A stretch of 64,000 nucleotides of DNA from Streptomyces sp. NBC_00287 (GTDB taxonomy: Bacteria; Actinomycetota; Actinomycetes; Streptomycetales; Streptomycetaceae), in assembly GCF_036173105.1 (NCBI RefSeq), contig NZ_CP108053.1, positions 4,774,001 to 4,838,000 of the forward strand, given 5' to 3'. The stretch's first letter is position 1. Each line of letters starts with the position of its first letter. The notes under the pieces are model-generated. The model was not told the origin of the DNA and searched no databases. It saw nothing but the letters and a program-made list of their open reading frames with translations. The position numbers and the translations under genes were made by a program. Positions 1 through 8,038 of this stretch are shown in pieces.

Positions 1-345
1 ACCCCGTATCTGTCGGCCCTGGAACGCCTGAGTCGCGATCCCAACCAGCACCTGATGGTGGCCGATCGGGAGGGACGGGTCGTCGGAACCCTCCAGCTCA
101 CGCTCATCCCCGGGCTCTCCCGCAAGGGCGCGACGCGCTCGATCATCGAGGCCGTCCGCATCCACGCCGACGAGCGGGGCAGCGGCCTGGGAACGCAGTT
201 CATCGAGTGGGCGGTCGAGGAGTCCCGCCGCCAGGGCTGCCGGCTCGTCCAGCTGACCTCGGACGCCTCCCGCACCGACGCCCACCGCTTCTACGAGCGA
301 CTCGGGTTCGAGGCCTCACACGTGGGCTTCAAGCTCGCTCTGTGA
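1..345 (+). CDS. GNAT-family N-acetyltransferase, 5' end outside window
   Basis: The frame is open from base 1, so the start lies upstream of the window. The visible ~114 residues hold the acetyl-CoA binding half of a GNAT fold: a VRIHADERGSGLGTQFIEW segment (R/Q-x-x-G-x-G/A loop), then a C-terminal helix and the FYERLGFE motif that closes the family. Such enzymes move an acetyl group from acetyl-CoA to an amine; the substrate cannot be read. It converges on the serine hydrolase downstream, with only a parS palindrome between them. Confidence 0.85.
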   Translation, partial: TPYLSALERLSRDPNQHLMVADREGRVVGTLQLTLIPGLSRKGATRSIIEAVRIHADERGSGLGTQFIEWAVEESRRQGCRLVQLTSDASRTDAHRFYERLGFEASHVGFKLAL

Positions 346-360
346 CCGGCCGGGGGCCAT

Positions 361-374
361 GTTTCACGTGAAAC
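361..374. promoter_or_regulatory. parS: parS site (ParB-binding centromere element)
   Basis: Exact GTTTCACGTGAAAC, the Streptomyces parS sequence. It forms the core of a 32-base perfect palindrome (352-383) lying between two convergent genes, so a transcript from either side could fold into a strong hairpin there. ParB binding follows from known Streptomyces biology; the terminator role is inference. Confidence 0.93.
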
Positions 375-398
375 ATGGCCCCCGCGGCTCGACAATCG

Positions 399-1784
399 CT
401 ACGGAATGCCCCGCCATCCCTCCGGATCCACGCCACCCGGCACCGGAGCCCCCTCGTCGTACGGCTGACGCGTGAACACGAACGACCCGAGGTCGAGGTG
501 GCTCACACCCCCGTCCGGGCGCCGTACGGCCCGCAGCAGCTCTCCGGCGTAGTAGCCCTCAAGGCCGGTCCAGGTGCCGTCACCGTTCGCCCGGAACCGT
601 GAGCGCCGGCCGTTGCCGGACAGCGGCTCCAGCGAGACGAGCCCATCGGCCGTCAGCCGCAGCGCGAAGCCGTATGTCCCCCAGTACCACTGCCCCGCCA
701 ACTCCAGTACGTCCGGATCGACTTCGGTCATCGGCCGCCAAGGGTCGGGAATCCGCGGCTCCGCCTCGGCCACGATGCGCACGAGGTCGGCGGCAACCAG
801 CGAAAGCAGCGGGCCCGAGGTGCAGTTGGCGAGCACCACTGCCGCGACGTCGTCACTCTCGCTGAAGAAGAGGCTCGCCAGGAACCCCGGCAGCGATCCG
901 GAGTGCCCCGCGAGCAGCCGTCCGTGCCGGTGCTGGATCTGAATCCCCAGCCCGTACGCGACTCCGTCGGCGACATCGGCGGCCTCGCCCGGCGCGGCCG
1001 GCGTCCGCATCTCCCGTACGCTCGCCGCGCTCAGCACCCGGTCGTCCCCCTTGGCCAGGAAGCTCGCGAATCGCGCCAAGTCGGCTGTGGTGGACCACAG
1101 TTGCCCGGCCGGAGCCATCCGCCCGAGGTCCTCCGAGGGCTCTGGCAGCATCACATCGGCCCATGGGTGCACCGCCCAGCCACCCGCGTGCGGCGCCTTC
1201 GGTCGCCCGCTCGTACGGCTCAGGCCCAGGGGTTCGAGCACTTCCCGCCGCAGTACGTCCTCCCAGGGCGCCGCGCGCAGCTTCTCCACCAGCGCGCCCA
1301 GCAGGGTGTAACCGGGGTTCGAGTAGTGGTGGCGGCGTCCGACGGGATGCAGGAGGGGCTGTTCTCCCAGCACATCGGAGAGTTCGGGCCGCATCGAGCC
1401 GGGCGTCCGCTCCCACCACGGGCCGGGCGACTCGGCGGCCAATCCGCCCGTGTGGGCGAGCAGTTCGGCGACCGTGGCCTCCCCCGCACCGGTCCCGGGC
1501 AGATGCTTCTCCAAGGGATCACCGAGGTCGAGCAGCCCTTCGTCGCGCAGCCGCATGACCAGAACGGCCGTGAAGGTCTTGGTGATCGAGCCGATCCGGT
1601 ACTGCACGTTCTCATCCGGCCCGTGCCCCTCGACCGAGGTCCGCGACCCGTGCCACACGGCGCGCCCGTCCCGTACGACCGCCGCGACCAACGAGGGCGT
1701 CCGCCCCTCGGACTGGGCCACGGCGATCCGGTGCAGCAGCGCCCGTCGGGTCCCGGGCAGCAACTCTTCCTGAGGTGTCGTCAT
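399..1784 (-). CDS. serine hydrolase of the beta-lactamase / penicillin-binding family
   Basis: About 461 residues if translation begins at the ATG at 1784; a longer frame to 1826 exists but this ATG has a G-rich stretch before it. The N-terminal two thirds is a class C beta-lactamase-like fold with the three catalytic motifs: S-I-T-K near residue 66, Y-S-N near residue 154, and H-S-G late in the domain. The C-terminal part looks like the beta-rich domain common in esterase/peptidase members. No signal peptide is visible, so it is probably a cytoplasmic esterase or D-aminopeptidase-like enzyme rather than a resistance enzyme. It stands alone and converges on the acetyltransferase. Confidence 0.82.
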   Translation of the reverse strand: MTTPQEELLPGTRRALLHRIAVAQSEGRTPSLVAAVVRDGRAVWHGSRTSVEGHGPDENVQYRIGSITKTFTAVLVMRLRDEGLLDLGDPLEKHLPGTGAGEATVAELLAHTGGLAAESPGPWWERTPGSMRPELSDVLGEQPLLHPVGRRHHYSNPGYTLLGALVEKLRAAPWEDVLRREVLEPLGLSRTSGRPKAPHAGGWAVHPWADVMLPEPSEDLGRMAPAGQLWSTTADLARFASFLAKGDDRVLSAASVREMRTPAAPGEAADVADGVAYGLGIQIQHRHGRLLAGHSGSLPGFLASLFFSESDDVAAVVLANCTSGPLLSLVAADLVRIVAEAEPRIPDPWRPMTEVDPDVLELAGQWYWGTYGFALRLTADGLVSLEPLSGNGRRSRFRANGDGTWTGLEGYYAGELLRAVRRPDGGVSHLDLGSFVFTRQPYDEGAPVPGGVDPEGWRGIP

Positions 1785-1940
1785 GCCCCCAGTCCACCCC
1801 GGGTTGCCTGCGGGAGTCGAGCGCATTACCCGGGGGCGCGGGCAGGTTCTCCCGCTCGGTGTCCTGGGGCGCAGCTCCGACCTGCGTCCTCGTCCGCTCT
1901 CTCACGCCGCTTCACCTGCGAGCGTCTCAACGCCGCCGCC

Positions 1941-2387
1941 TTACCGGCCCGCTTCCTCCCGGAGCGTCGCCAGGGCCTTCTCGATGCGACGCAGCCGTGT
2001 TTCGGGCTTCTTCGCGCTGTCGATGGCAAGCACATGCTGCCGCTTGCGGCCTTGGGGCAGACGGTCGTAGGCCTCGCGGGCGGCCGGGTCTGCATCCAGG
2101 GCGCGGGCGAAGTCCTCGGGCTCGACCACGAGACGGGGCTCGGTGTCGAGCTCCAGCCCGACCTCGACCTCGTCCCCGGTTTCGACGCCGGCGGCCTGCC
2201 GGTTGGCGTTACTGAGGCCGAGCAGACAGCGGCCACGCATGATGGCGACTCTGCTCTTCCACGTGTGCCCGTTGACCGTGATGGTCACGGGCGGCCGCTT
2301 GCCGCCACCGAGCGCCTCCACGACCTCCGGCGGTACCTCCAGGCCCTTCATGGGTTCCGGGGACTCGACACGGGTCCGGAACTTCAT
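1941..2387 (-). CDS. DUF1905 / YdeI (OmdA)-type protein
   Basis: 148 residues. The N-terminal ~85 residues match the DUF1905 beta-barrel pattern (opening FRTRVE, then VTITVNGHTWKSRV and a GDEVEVGLELD strand). The C-terminal ~60 are the helical YdeI/OmdA domain (AREAYDRLPQGRKRQHVLAID, then KPETRLRRIEKAL). YdeI-type proteins are linked to bacteriocin and stress tolerance, but the biochemical role is unclear. Its ATG overlaps the stop of the VOC gene by four bases (ATGA), so the two are translationally coupled. Confidence 0.8.
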   Translation of the reverse strand: MKFRTRVESPEPMKGLEVPPEVVEALGGGKRPPVTITVNGHTWKSRVAIMRGRCLLGLSNANRQAAGVETGDEVEVGLELDTEPRLVVEPEDFARALDADPAAREAYDRLPQGRKRQHVLAIDSAKKPETRLRRIEKALATLREEAGR

Positions 2388-2995
2388 GCCGCGGGCTCCC
2401 ACACGAACCCGTCCGGGTCGGTGAACGTCCCGGCGTCCCCGCCGATCGTGAGCCCGTGGGACCCGCTGCCCTCCGGCGCCACTCCGGCGACCTTGGCCAG
2501 TCCGCGACGTCCGTACAGCGACAGCTTGATGGCACTCGACGAGCCGTCGAACTCGACGTACTTGCTGCCGAAGCTCTTCGCGACCTTGAGGCCGCGGTCG
2601 ACGTAGAACCGCTTGGTCGCGGCCATGTCCGAGACGCCCAGCAGCAGCACGATCTCGTCGATCTTCCGGCTGTCCGGGCCGGTGTCCTTCTTCGACGAGC
2701 TCGCGAGCTGCCAGATCGTCCCGTCCGGGGCCTGTACGACGCCGCCGTAGCCCCACAACGACTTCTTGGCGGGCTTCAGCTCGGTGGCGCCGGCGGCCAG
2801 GGCGGCGCCGAAGAAGCCGTTGACGATCGACGGCTGGGAGACCACAAGCGACACCGTGAACCCGCGGAAGCCGGACGTCGGCTCCTCCGAGGCTCTCAGA
2901 CGTACTTGTCCGTCCAGGCCGAAGGCATCCGTGTAGAAACGCTCGGCGGCCGTGGGGTCGGCCACCTCGAGGGTGAGGCAATCGATGGAGGTCAT
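2384..2995 (-). CDS. two-domain VOC (glyoxalase/bleomycin-resistance fold) protein
   Basis: 203 residues from the ATG at 2995 (MTSIDCLTLEVADPTAAERFY). It has two successive VOC modules, roughly residues 1-105 and 115-200, each with a beta-alpha-beta-beta-beta pattern and the typical ERFY / KRFYVD helix. VOC proteins bind metal and act as lyases, dioxygenases or drug binders; clear metal ligands are not obvious in this copy, so the activity is uncertain. It is the first gene of a two-gene unit with the YdeI-type gene. Confidence 0.78.
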   Translation of the reverse strand: MTSIDCLTLEVADPTAAERFYTDAFGLDGQVRLRASEEPTSGFRGFTVSLVVSQPSIVNGFFGAALAAGATELKPAKKSLWGYGGVVQAPDGTIWQLASSSKKDTGPDSRKIDEIVLLLGVSDMAATKRFYVDRGLKVAKSFGSKYVEFDGSSSAIKLSLYGRRGLAKVAGVAPEGSGSHGLTIGGDAGTFTDPDGFVWEPAA

Positions 2996-3200
2996 GGCAT
3001 TCACGCTAGCCGCGGCCCGGTAACCGGCGCTTCTCGAATCCTGACCGGTGTTGCGAGCTCTGGAGGTGTAGGGTCTCGCCGCCGATGACATGTCGATCTT
3101 CTGCGACGAGGACTACATGCGCGCTCAGATCGCGCACCGATGAGTTTCCCGCGCCGCGCCGGTCTGTACGCGTGAGACCGACTCACGGAAGGCTGGCGCC

Positions 3201-3764
3201 ATGCGGAAATTGATCTACGGCATGAACCTGTCCCTGGACGGCTACATCGCCGCGCCCGGCGACGACATCGGCTGGAGCGTGCCGAGCGACGAGTTGTTCC
3301 AGTTTTGGTCCGACCAGCTGCAGGCGACCGACCTGACGCTGTACGGGCGCAAGCTGTGGCAGACGATGAGCTCCTACTGGCCGACGGGCGACCAGCAGCC
3401 CAACGCCACCCCGGCGCACATCGAGTTCGCGCGCCGCTGGCGGGACATGTCGAAGGTGGTGTTCTCCTCGACGATCGACAAGGTCGACTGGAACACCCGC
3501 CTGGTCACCGGCGACGCGGTCGCCGAGATCACCCGGCTCAAGGCCGAGGACGGCGGCCCGATGGACATCGGCGGCGCGACGCTCGCCGGGGCGGCCATGC
3601 GGGCCGGGCTGATTGACGAGTACGTGCTGGCCACCGCGCCGGTCCTGGTGGGCAGCGGCACGCCATTCTTCGCCGCGCTGGACAGCTGGGTGAACCTGAA
3701 CCTGGTGGAGACGCGGACGTTTCCCTGCGGCGTGATCCTGACCAGGTACGAGACGAGGCGCTGA
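3201..3764 (+). CDS. dihydrofolate-reductase-like protein (RibD C-terminal domain)
   Basis: 187 residues, opening MRKLIYGMNLSLDGYIA, the hallmark first strand of the RibD_C reductase family. TLYGRKLWQTM and a glycine-rich MDIGGATLAGAAM nucleotide-binding loop follow. The family binds NADPH; these small stand-alone versions are usually called dihydrofolate reductase-like, but a true folate role is not shown. The ATG has GGAAGG a few bases upstream. Monocistronic, converging on dnaB. Confidence 0.85.
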   Translation: MRKLIYGMNLSLDGYIAAPGDDIGWSVPSDELFQFWSDQLQATDLTLYGRKLWQTMSSYWPTGDQQPNATPAHIEFARRWRDMSKVVFSSTIDKVDWNTRLVTGDAVAEITRLKAEDGGPMDIGGATLAGAAMRAGLIDEYVLATAPVLVGSGTPFFAALDSWVNLNLVETRTFPCGVILTRYETRR

Positions 3765-3820
3765 GCGCCCGTCCGGGAGGCAAACTCACAGTCACAGCCA
3801 CGTCCATCACGCGGCCCGGA

Positions 3821-5299
3821 TCAGGTCTGCGCCATGTCGACGAAGCGCGAGTAGTGGCCCTGGAAGGCCACCGTGATCGTCGCCGTCGGACCGTTACGGT
3901 GCTTGCCCACGATGATGTCGGCCTCGCCCGCGCGCGGCGACTCCTTCTCGTACGCGTCCTCGCGGTGCAGCAGGATCACCATGTCGGCGTCCTGCTCGAT
4001 GGAGCCGGACTCACGCAGGTCGGACACCATCGGCTTCTTGTCGGTGCGCTGCTCGGGTCCACGGTTGAGCTGCGAGAGCGCGATCACCGGCACCTCCAGC
4101 TCCTTGGCCAGGAGCTTGAGGTTACGGGACATGTCCGAGACCTCCTGCTGACGGCTCTCGGAGCGCTTGGAACCACCGGACTGCATCAGCTGCAGATAGT
4201 CGATGATCACCAGCTTGATGTCGCTGCGCTGCTTCAGCCGACGGCACTTCGCACGGATCTCCATCATCGACAGGTTCGGGGAGTCGTCGATGTAGAGCGG
4301 CGCTGCCGAGACCTCGGGCATTCGGCGGGCCAGCCGGGTCCAGTCCTCGTCCGTCATGGTGCCGGAGCGCATGTGGTGCAGGGCCACCCGCGCCTCGGCC
4401 GACAGCAGACGCATCGCGATCTCGTTGCGCCCCATTTCCAGGGAGAAGATGACGCTCGCCAGGTTGTGCTTGATCGACGCCGCCCGCGCGAAGTCCAGCG
4501 CGAGCGTGGACTTACCCATGGCGGGACGGGCCGCGATGACGATCATCTGCCCTGGGTGCAGGCCGTTGGTGAGCGAGTCCAGGTCCGTGAAGCCGGTGGG
4601 CACACCGGTCATCTCGCCGGTGCGCGAGCCGATCGCCTCGATCTCGTCGAGCGCGCCCTCCATGATGTCGCCGAGCGGCAGATAGTCCTCGCTGGTGCGC
4701 TGCTCGGTGACCGCGTAGATCTCGGCCTGGGCGCGGTTGACGATCTCGTCGACGTCGTCGTCGGCCGCGTACCCCATCTGCGTGATGCGGGTGCCGGCCT
4801 CCACCAGACGGCGCAGCACGGCGCGCTCGTGGACGATCTCCGCGTAGTACTCGGCGTTCGCCGCCGTCGGCACCGTCTGGACGAGGGTGTGCAGATACGA
4901 GGCGCCGCCGACCTTGTTGATCTCGCCGCGCTTGGTGAGCTCGGCGGCGATGGTGATGGGGTCGGCCGGCTCGCCCTTGGCGTAGATGTCGAGGATCGCC
5001 TGGAAGATCGTCTCGTGCGCGGGCTTGTAGAAGTCATGACCCTTGAGGACCTCGACCACATCCGCGATGGCGTCCTTGGACAGGAGCATGCCGCCGAGGA
5101 CCGACTGCTCGGCGTCGAGGTCCTGGGGCGGCACCCGCTCGAAGGCCGAACCGCCACCGTCCCACTCGCCGCTCTCCCGGCCGCGGTCGTGCTGCTCGTC
5201 CCGGCCCCGGCCCCCGTCACCACGGCGGCGGGAGGCAGGCAGACGATCACTGGGCCCGCTGTCGGCCCACGGGTCGTCCAAGGGCTCGGAAATACTCAC
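3821..5299 (-). CDS. dnaB: replicative DNA helicase DnaB
   Basis: 492 residues from a GTG at 5299 preceded by a strong GGAGGAGGT. A longer frame to 5368 lacks such a site. A charged Arg/Gly/Asp-rich N-terminal extension (residues ~1-50) precedes the DnaB N-terminal helical domain (VPPQDLDAEQSVLGGMLLS). The RecA-like C-terminal domain has Walker A ARPAMGKST near residue 255, Walker B VIIDYLQLM, and the arginine-containing LRESGSIEQDADMVILLHR block. It unwinds the fork during replication. No intein is present. Its promoter region holds a cluster of DnaA-box-like sites. Confidence 0.97.
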   Translation of the reverse strand: MSISEPLDDPWADSGPSDRLPASRRRGDGGRGRDEQHDRGRESGEWDGGGSAFERVPPQDLDAEQSVLGGMLLSKDAIADVVEVLKGHDFYKPAHETIFQAILDIYAKGEPADPITIAAELTKRGEINKVGGASYLHTLVQTVPTAANAEYYAEIVHERAVLRRLVEAGTRITQMGYAADDDVDEIVNRAQAEIYAVTEQRTSEDYLPLGDIMEGALDEIEAIGSRTGEMTGVPTGFTDLDSLTNGLHPGQMIVIAARPAMGKSTLALDFARAASIKHNLASVIFSLEMGRNEIAMRLLSAEARVALHHMRSGTMTDEDWTRLARRMPEVSAAPLYIDDSPNLSMMEIRAKCRRLKQRSDIKLVIIDYLQLMQSGGSKRSESRQQEVSDMSRNLKLLAKELEVPVIALSQLNRGPEQRTDKKPMVSDLRESGSIEQDADMVILLHREDAYEKESPRAGEADIIVGKHRNGPTATITVAFQGHYSRFVDMAQT

Positions 5300-5757
5300 C
5301 GAGCCACCTCCTCCCGTCCGCCGAGCGGACCTCGCGTGCCTCTCATTTCTACGGCACGCCACTGACAACTAAGAGGCCCAACTCCGGTTCTGGCTCGTCG
5401 GTTTTGTGTCGTTTTCTCGACCGACGGACGGAGCGGGCGCCGGACCACGGTAGGCCCGCGGGCACCGTCAGCCAATCTGGTTATCCACAGGCCATGTGGA
5501 CGACGGCCCGGATGCTGTGGAGAACTCCGCAAAACCTGTGCACGACACGGTGGACAGCCCTGTGAACAAGCCGAACCCCTTTCCAAAAGACCGCCTCTGA
5601 CCTGCATGTTTCCCATCCACCGGCTGTGCAGAAGAAAAACTTTCCCACTCGGCCCTAGATCACTTCGAACGGTGCGCGAGAGCACACACCCTGAGACGAT
5701 GAGTAAGGGTCACTCATCCATTGCATCTCTTACCTGTGGACGATTAGATTGGTGCTC
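5300..5757. promoter_or_regulatory. dnaB / MATE divergent intergenic region with a DnaA-box cluster
   Basis: No gene is seen. Within 5481-5569 lie one perfect DnaA box (TTATCCACA, 5481-5489) and, on the opposite strand, TGTGGACGA (5495-5503), TGTGGAGAA (5516-5524) and TGTGAACAA (5561-5569), each one mismatch from a complement of the TTGTCCACA consensus. Two weaker copies lie between them, and another TGTGGACGA is at 5735-5743. The density resembles part of an origin. It may regulate dnaB, titrate DnaA, or both. Confidence 0.6.
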
Positions 5758-7095
5758 ATGACACAGGCTCCCGCGACACCCAAGGCCACCCGCCGCCGGC
5801 ACGATCGAGAGATCATCGCGCTGGCCGTTCCGGCCTTCGGCGCACTCGTCGCCGAGCCCCTCTTCGTCATGGCGGACAGCGCGATCGTCGGCCACCTCGG
5901 CACCGCCCAACTCGCCGGCCTCGGCGTCGCCTCCGCGCTCCTCATGACCGCCGTGAGCGTCTTCGTCTTCCTGGCCTACGCCACCACCGCGGCCGTCGCC
6001 CGACGCGTCGGCGCCGGTAATCTCCAGGCCGCCATCCGCCAGGGCATGGACGGCATCTGGCTGGCCCTCATCCTCGGTGCCGGCGTCATCGTGGTCGTCC
6101 TGCCCACAGCCCCGTTTCTCGTGGAACTCTTCGGCGCCTCGGACACGGCAGCCCCCTACGCGACCACCTACCTCCGGATCTCCGCACTCGGCATACCGGC
6201 GATGCTCGTCGTCCTCGCCGCCACCGGCGTCCTGCGCGGACTCCAGGACACCAGAACCCCTCTGTACGTCGCCATCGGGGGCTTCGTCGCCAACGCCGCC
6301 CTCAACGTCGGCCTCGTCTACGGCGCCGACCTCGGGATCGCCGGATCCGCCTGGGGCACCGTAATCGCCCAGTGCGGCATGGCAGCCGCCTATCTCGTGG
6401 TCGTCGTCCGCGGAGCCCGCAAGCACCATGCCTCCCTGCGCCCCGAAGCGGCCGGGATCAGAGCCTCCGCCCAGGCCGGTGTGCCTCTGCTGGTGCGGAC
6501 GCTCTCGCTGAGGGCGATCCTGATGATCGCCACGGCGGTGGCCGCCAACCTCGGAGACGCCGACATCGCGGCCCATCAGATCATCCTGTCCCTCTGGAGC
6601 CTGCTCGCCTTCGCTCTCGACGCCATAGCCATAGCCGGACAGGCGATCATCGGGCGCTATCTCGGCGCGGACGACGCCGAGGGTGCCCGCGCCGCCTGTC
6701 GCCGCATGGTGGAGTGGGGCATCGCGGCCGGTGTCGTACTGGCCCTGCTCGTGGTGATCGCCCGCCCCCTCTTCCTGCCTCTGTTCACCAGCGACCCGGT
6801 CGTGAAGGACACCGCGCTGCCCGCCCTGCTCATGGTGGCGCTCTCCCAGCCGATCTGCGGCGTGGTCTTCGTCCTGGACGGCGTCCTGATGGGTGCGGGC
6901 GACGGCCCGTATCTGGCGTGGGCCATGGTGCTCACCCTGGCCGTGTTCACTCCGGTCGCCCTGCTCATCCCGGTTCTCGGCGGTGGACTCACCGCGGTCT
7001 GGGGAGCGATGACGCTGATGATGACGGTCCGCATGCTGACGCTCTGGCTCCGCGCCCGCTCGGGCCGATGGATCGTCACGGGCGCGACGCGCTGA
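5758..7095 (+). CDS. MATE-family (DinF-type) multidrug exporter
   Basis: 445 residues from the ATG at 5758. Twelve hydrophobic segments form two related halves; the first opens with IIALAVPAFGALVAEPLFVMADSAIVGHLG, the typical MATE/DinF start with conserved Pro and Asp. MATE proteins export cationic compounds or metabolites by H+ or Na+ antiport across the cytoplasmic membrane. The gene is divergent from dnaB and ends directly at a pair of parS sites. The substrate cannot be inferred. Confidence 0.9.
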   Translation: MTQAPATPKATRRRHDREIIALAVPAFGALVAEPLFVMADSAIVGHLGTAQLAGLGVASALLMTAVSVFVFLAYATTAAVARRVGAGNLQAAIRQGMDGIWLALILGAGVIVVVLPTAPFLVELFGASDTAAPYATTYLRISALGIPAMLVVLAATGVLRGLQDTRTPLYVAIGGFVANAALNVGLVYGADLGIAGSAWGTVIAQCGMAAAYLVVVVRGARKHHASLRPEAAGIRASAQAGVPLLVRTLSLRAILMIATAVAANLGDADIAAHQIILSLWSLLAFALDAIAIAGQAIIGRYLGADDAEGARAACRRMVEWGIAAGVVLALLVVIARPLFLPLFTSDPVVKDTALPALLMVALSQPICGVVFVLDGVLMGAGDGPYLAWAMVLTLAVFTPVALLIPVLGGGLTAVWGAMTLMMTVRMLTLWLRARSGRWIVTGATR

Positions 7096-7097
7096 CT

Positions 7098-7111
7098 GTT
7101 TCACGTGAAAC
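7098..7111. promoter_or_regulatory. parS: parS site, first of a tandem pair
   Basis: Exact GTTTCACGTGAAAC three bases after the MATE stop codon. A second copy begins 18 bases further on, so the two ParB dimers would sit close together and nearly two helical turns apart. Confidence 0.93.
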
Positions 7112-7115
7112 CGGC

Positions 7116-7129
7116 GTTTCACGTGAAAC
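7116..7129. promoter_or_regulatory. parS: parS site, second of a tandem pair
   Basis: Exact GTTTCACGTGAAAC, four bases after the preceding copy. This is the only tandem parS pair in the window. Confidence 0.93.
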
Positions 7130-7193
7130 ATGGCACCTGCCCTGGCGCCGAACAAGCACAGACAGGCACGAACTCACCGGGCGACAAGCATGA

Positions 7194-7228
7194 AGAAGGG
7201 GCCGCACCCCGCGGGTACGACCCCTTCT
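7194..7228 (-). terminator. rplI operon terminator
   Basis: Arms AGAAGGGG (7194-7201) and CCCCTTCT (7221-7228) enclose a further G/C-rich inner stem, just after the rplI stop. It is placed to end the rpsF-ssb-rpsR-rplI transcript. Confidence 0.65.
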
Positions 7229-7255
7229 CTCAGCTCTTCGAGCCGAGCGCGGCGA

Positions 7256-7702
7256 TCAGGCCGCGACGACCTCGATGTTGACCTTGGCGGCAACCTCGGG
7301 GTGCAGACGCACGGACGTCTCGTGGGCGCCCAGGGTCTTGATCGGCGCGCCGAGCTCGATGCGGCGCTTGTCGACCTCGGGGCCACCGGAAGCCTTGATC
7401 GCCGAGGCGATGTCGGCCGGGGTGACGGAACCGAAGAGACGACCGGCGTCGCCGGAGCGGACGGCCAGACGGACCTTGACGCCCTCGAGCTGGGCCTTCA
7501 CAACGTTGGCCTGCTCGATGGTCTGGATCTCGTGGATCTTGCGAGCACGACGGATCTGCTCGACGTCCTTCTCGCCACCCTTGGTCCAACGGATCGCGAA
7601 GTTCCGCGGGATCAGGTAGTTGCGAGCGTAGCCGTCCTTGACGTCGACGACGTCGCCCGCGGCGCCGAGGCCGGAGACCTCGTGGGTGAGGATGATCTTC
7701 AT
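7256..7702 (-). CDS. rplI: 50S ribosomal protein L9
   Basis: 148 residues, normal for bL9. The N-terminal domain begins MKIILTHEVSGLGAAGDVVDVKDGYARNYL, the family signature, followed by the long connecting helix and the C-terminal rRNA-binding domain (KRRIELGAPIKTLGAHETSVRLHPEV). L9 binds 23S rRNA near the L1 stalk and helps keep the reading frame. Last gene of the rpsF-ssb-rpsR-rplI operon, 18 bases after rpsR. Confidence 0.98.
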   Translation of the reverse strand: MKIILTHEVSGLGAAGDVVDVKDGYARNYLIPRNFAIRWTKGGEKDVEQIRRARKIHEIQTIEQANVVKAQLEGVKVRLAVRSGDAGRLFGSVTPADIASAIKASGGPEVDKRRIELGAPIKTLGAHETSVRLHPEVAAKVNIEVVAA

Positions 7703-7720
7703 TAGTCGGTCACCCTTCCC

Positions 7721-7957
7721 TTATCGCGCGGTGGAGGTGTAGGGCAGCAGCGCCATCTCACGGCTGTTCTTGACGGCCGTGGCGACGTCACGCTGGTGCT
7801 GCGTGCAGTTGCCGGTCACGCGGCGGGCACGGATCTTGCCGCGGTCGGAAATGAACTTCCGCAGCATGTTCGTGTCCTTGTAGTCCACGTACGTGACCTT
7901 GTCCTTGCAGAAAGCGCAGACCTTCTTCTTAGGCTTGCGCACAGGCGGCTTCGCCAT
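7721..7957 (-). CDS. rpsR: 30S ribosomal protein S18, cysteine-containing form
   Basis: 78 residues of bS18. The core NMLRKFISDRGKIRARRVTGNCTQHQRDVATAVKNSREMALLP is diagnostic. Cysteines in CAFCKDK and GNCTQH suggest the zinc-binding (C+) version; many actinomycetes also keep a cysteine-free paralogue elsewhere, used when zinc is scarce. S18 pairs with S6 on the platform of the small subunit, which fits its place in the rpsF operon. Confidence 0.97.
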   Translation of the reverse strand: MAKPPVRKPKKKVCAFCKDKVTYVDYKDTNMLRKFISDRGKIRARRVTGNCTQHQRDVATAVKNSREMALLPYTSTAR

Positions 7958-8038
7958 GGTGTTTCTCCTGTGTGATCAAGAAGTTTGGGTACGACCCACC
8001 CTTTGACCCGGACCGGCCCGGTGGCCGGGCCCGAAGGC

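Noticed and set aside
3072..3143. Short reading frame MSIFCDEDYMRAQIAHR before the RibD-like gene
   Set aside because: Only 17 residues with no ribosome binding site; it may be a gene remnant but nothing supports it.
5710..7155. Long open frame on the minus strand opposite the MATE gene
   Set aside because: Its product is a low-complexity Gly/Asp/Glu/His mixture, as expected for the antisense of a G+C-rich gene, and it has no ribosome binding site or family.
7130..7193. Possible second gene after the tandem parS pair
   Set aside because: A FHVKH-type peptide from the parS itself appears in many such frames; no start or family supports a gene.
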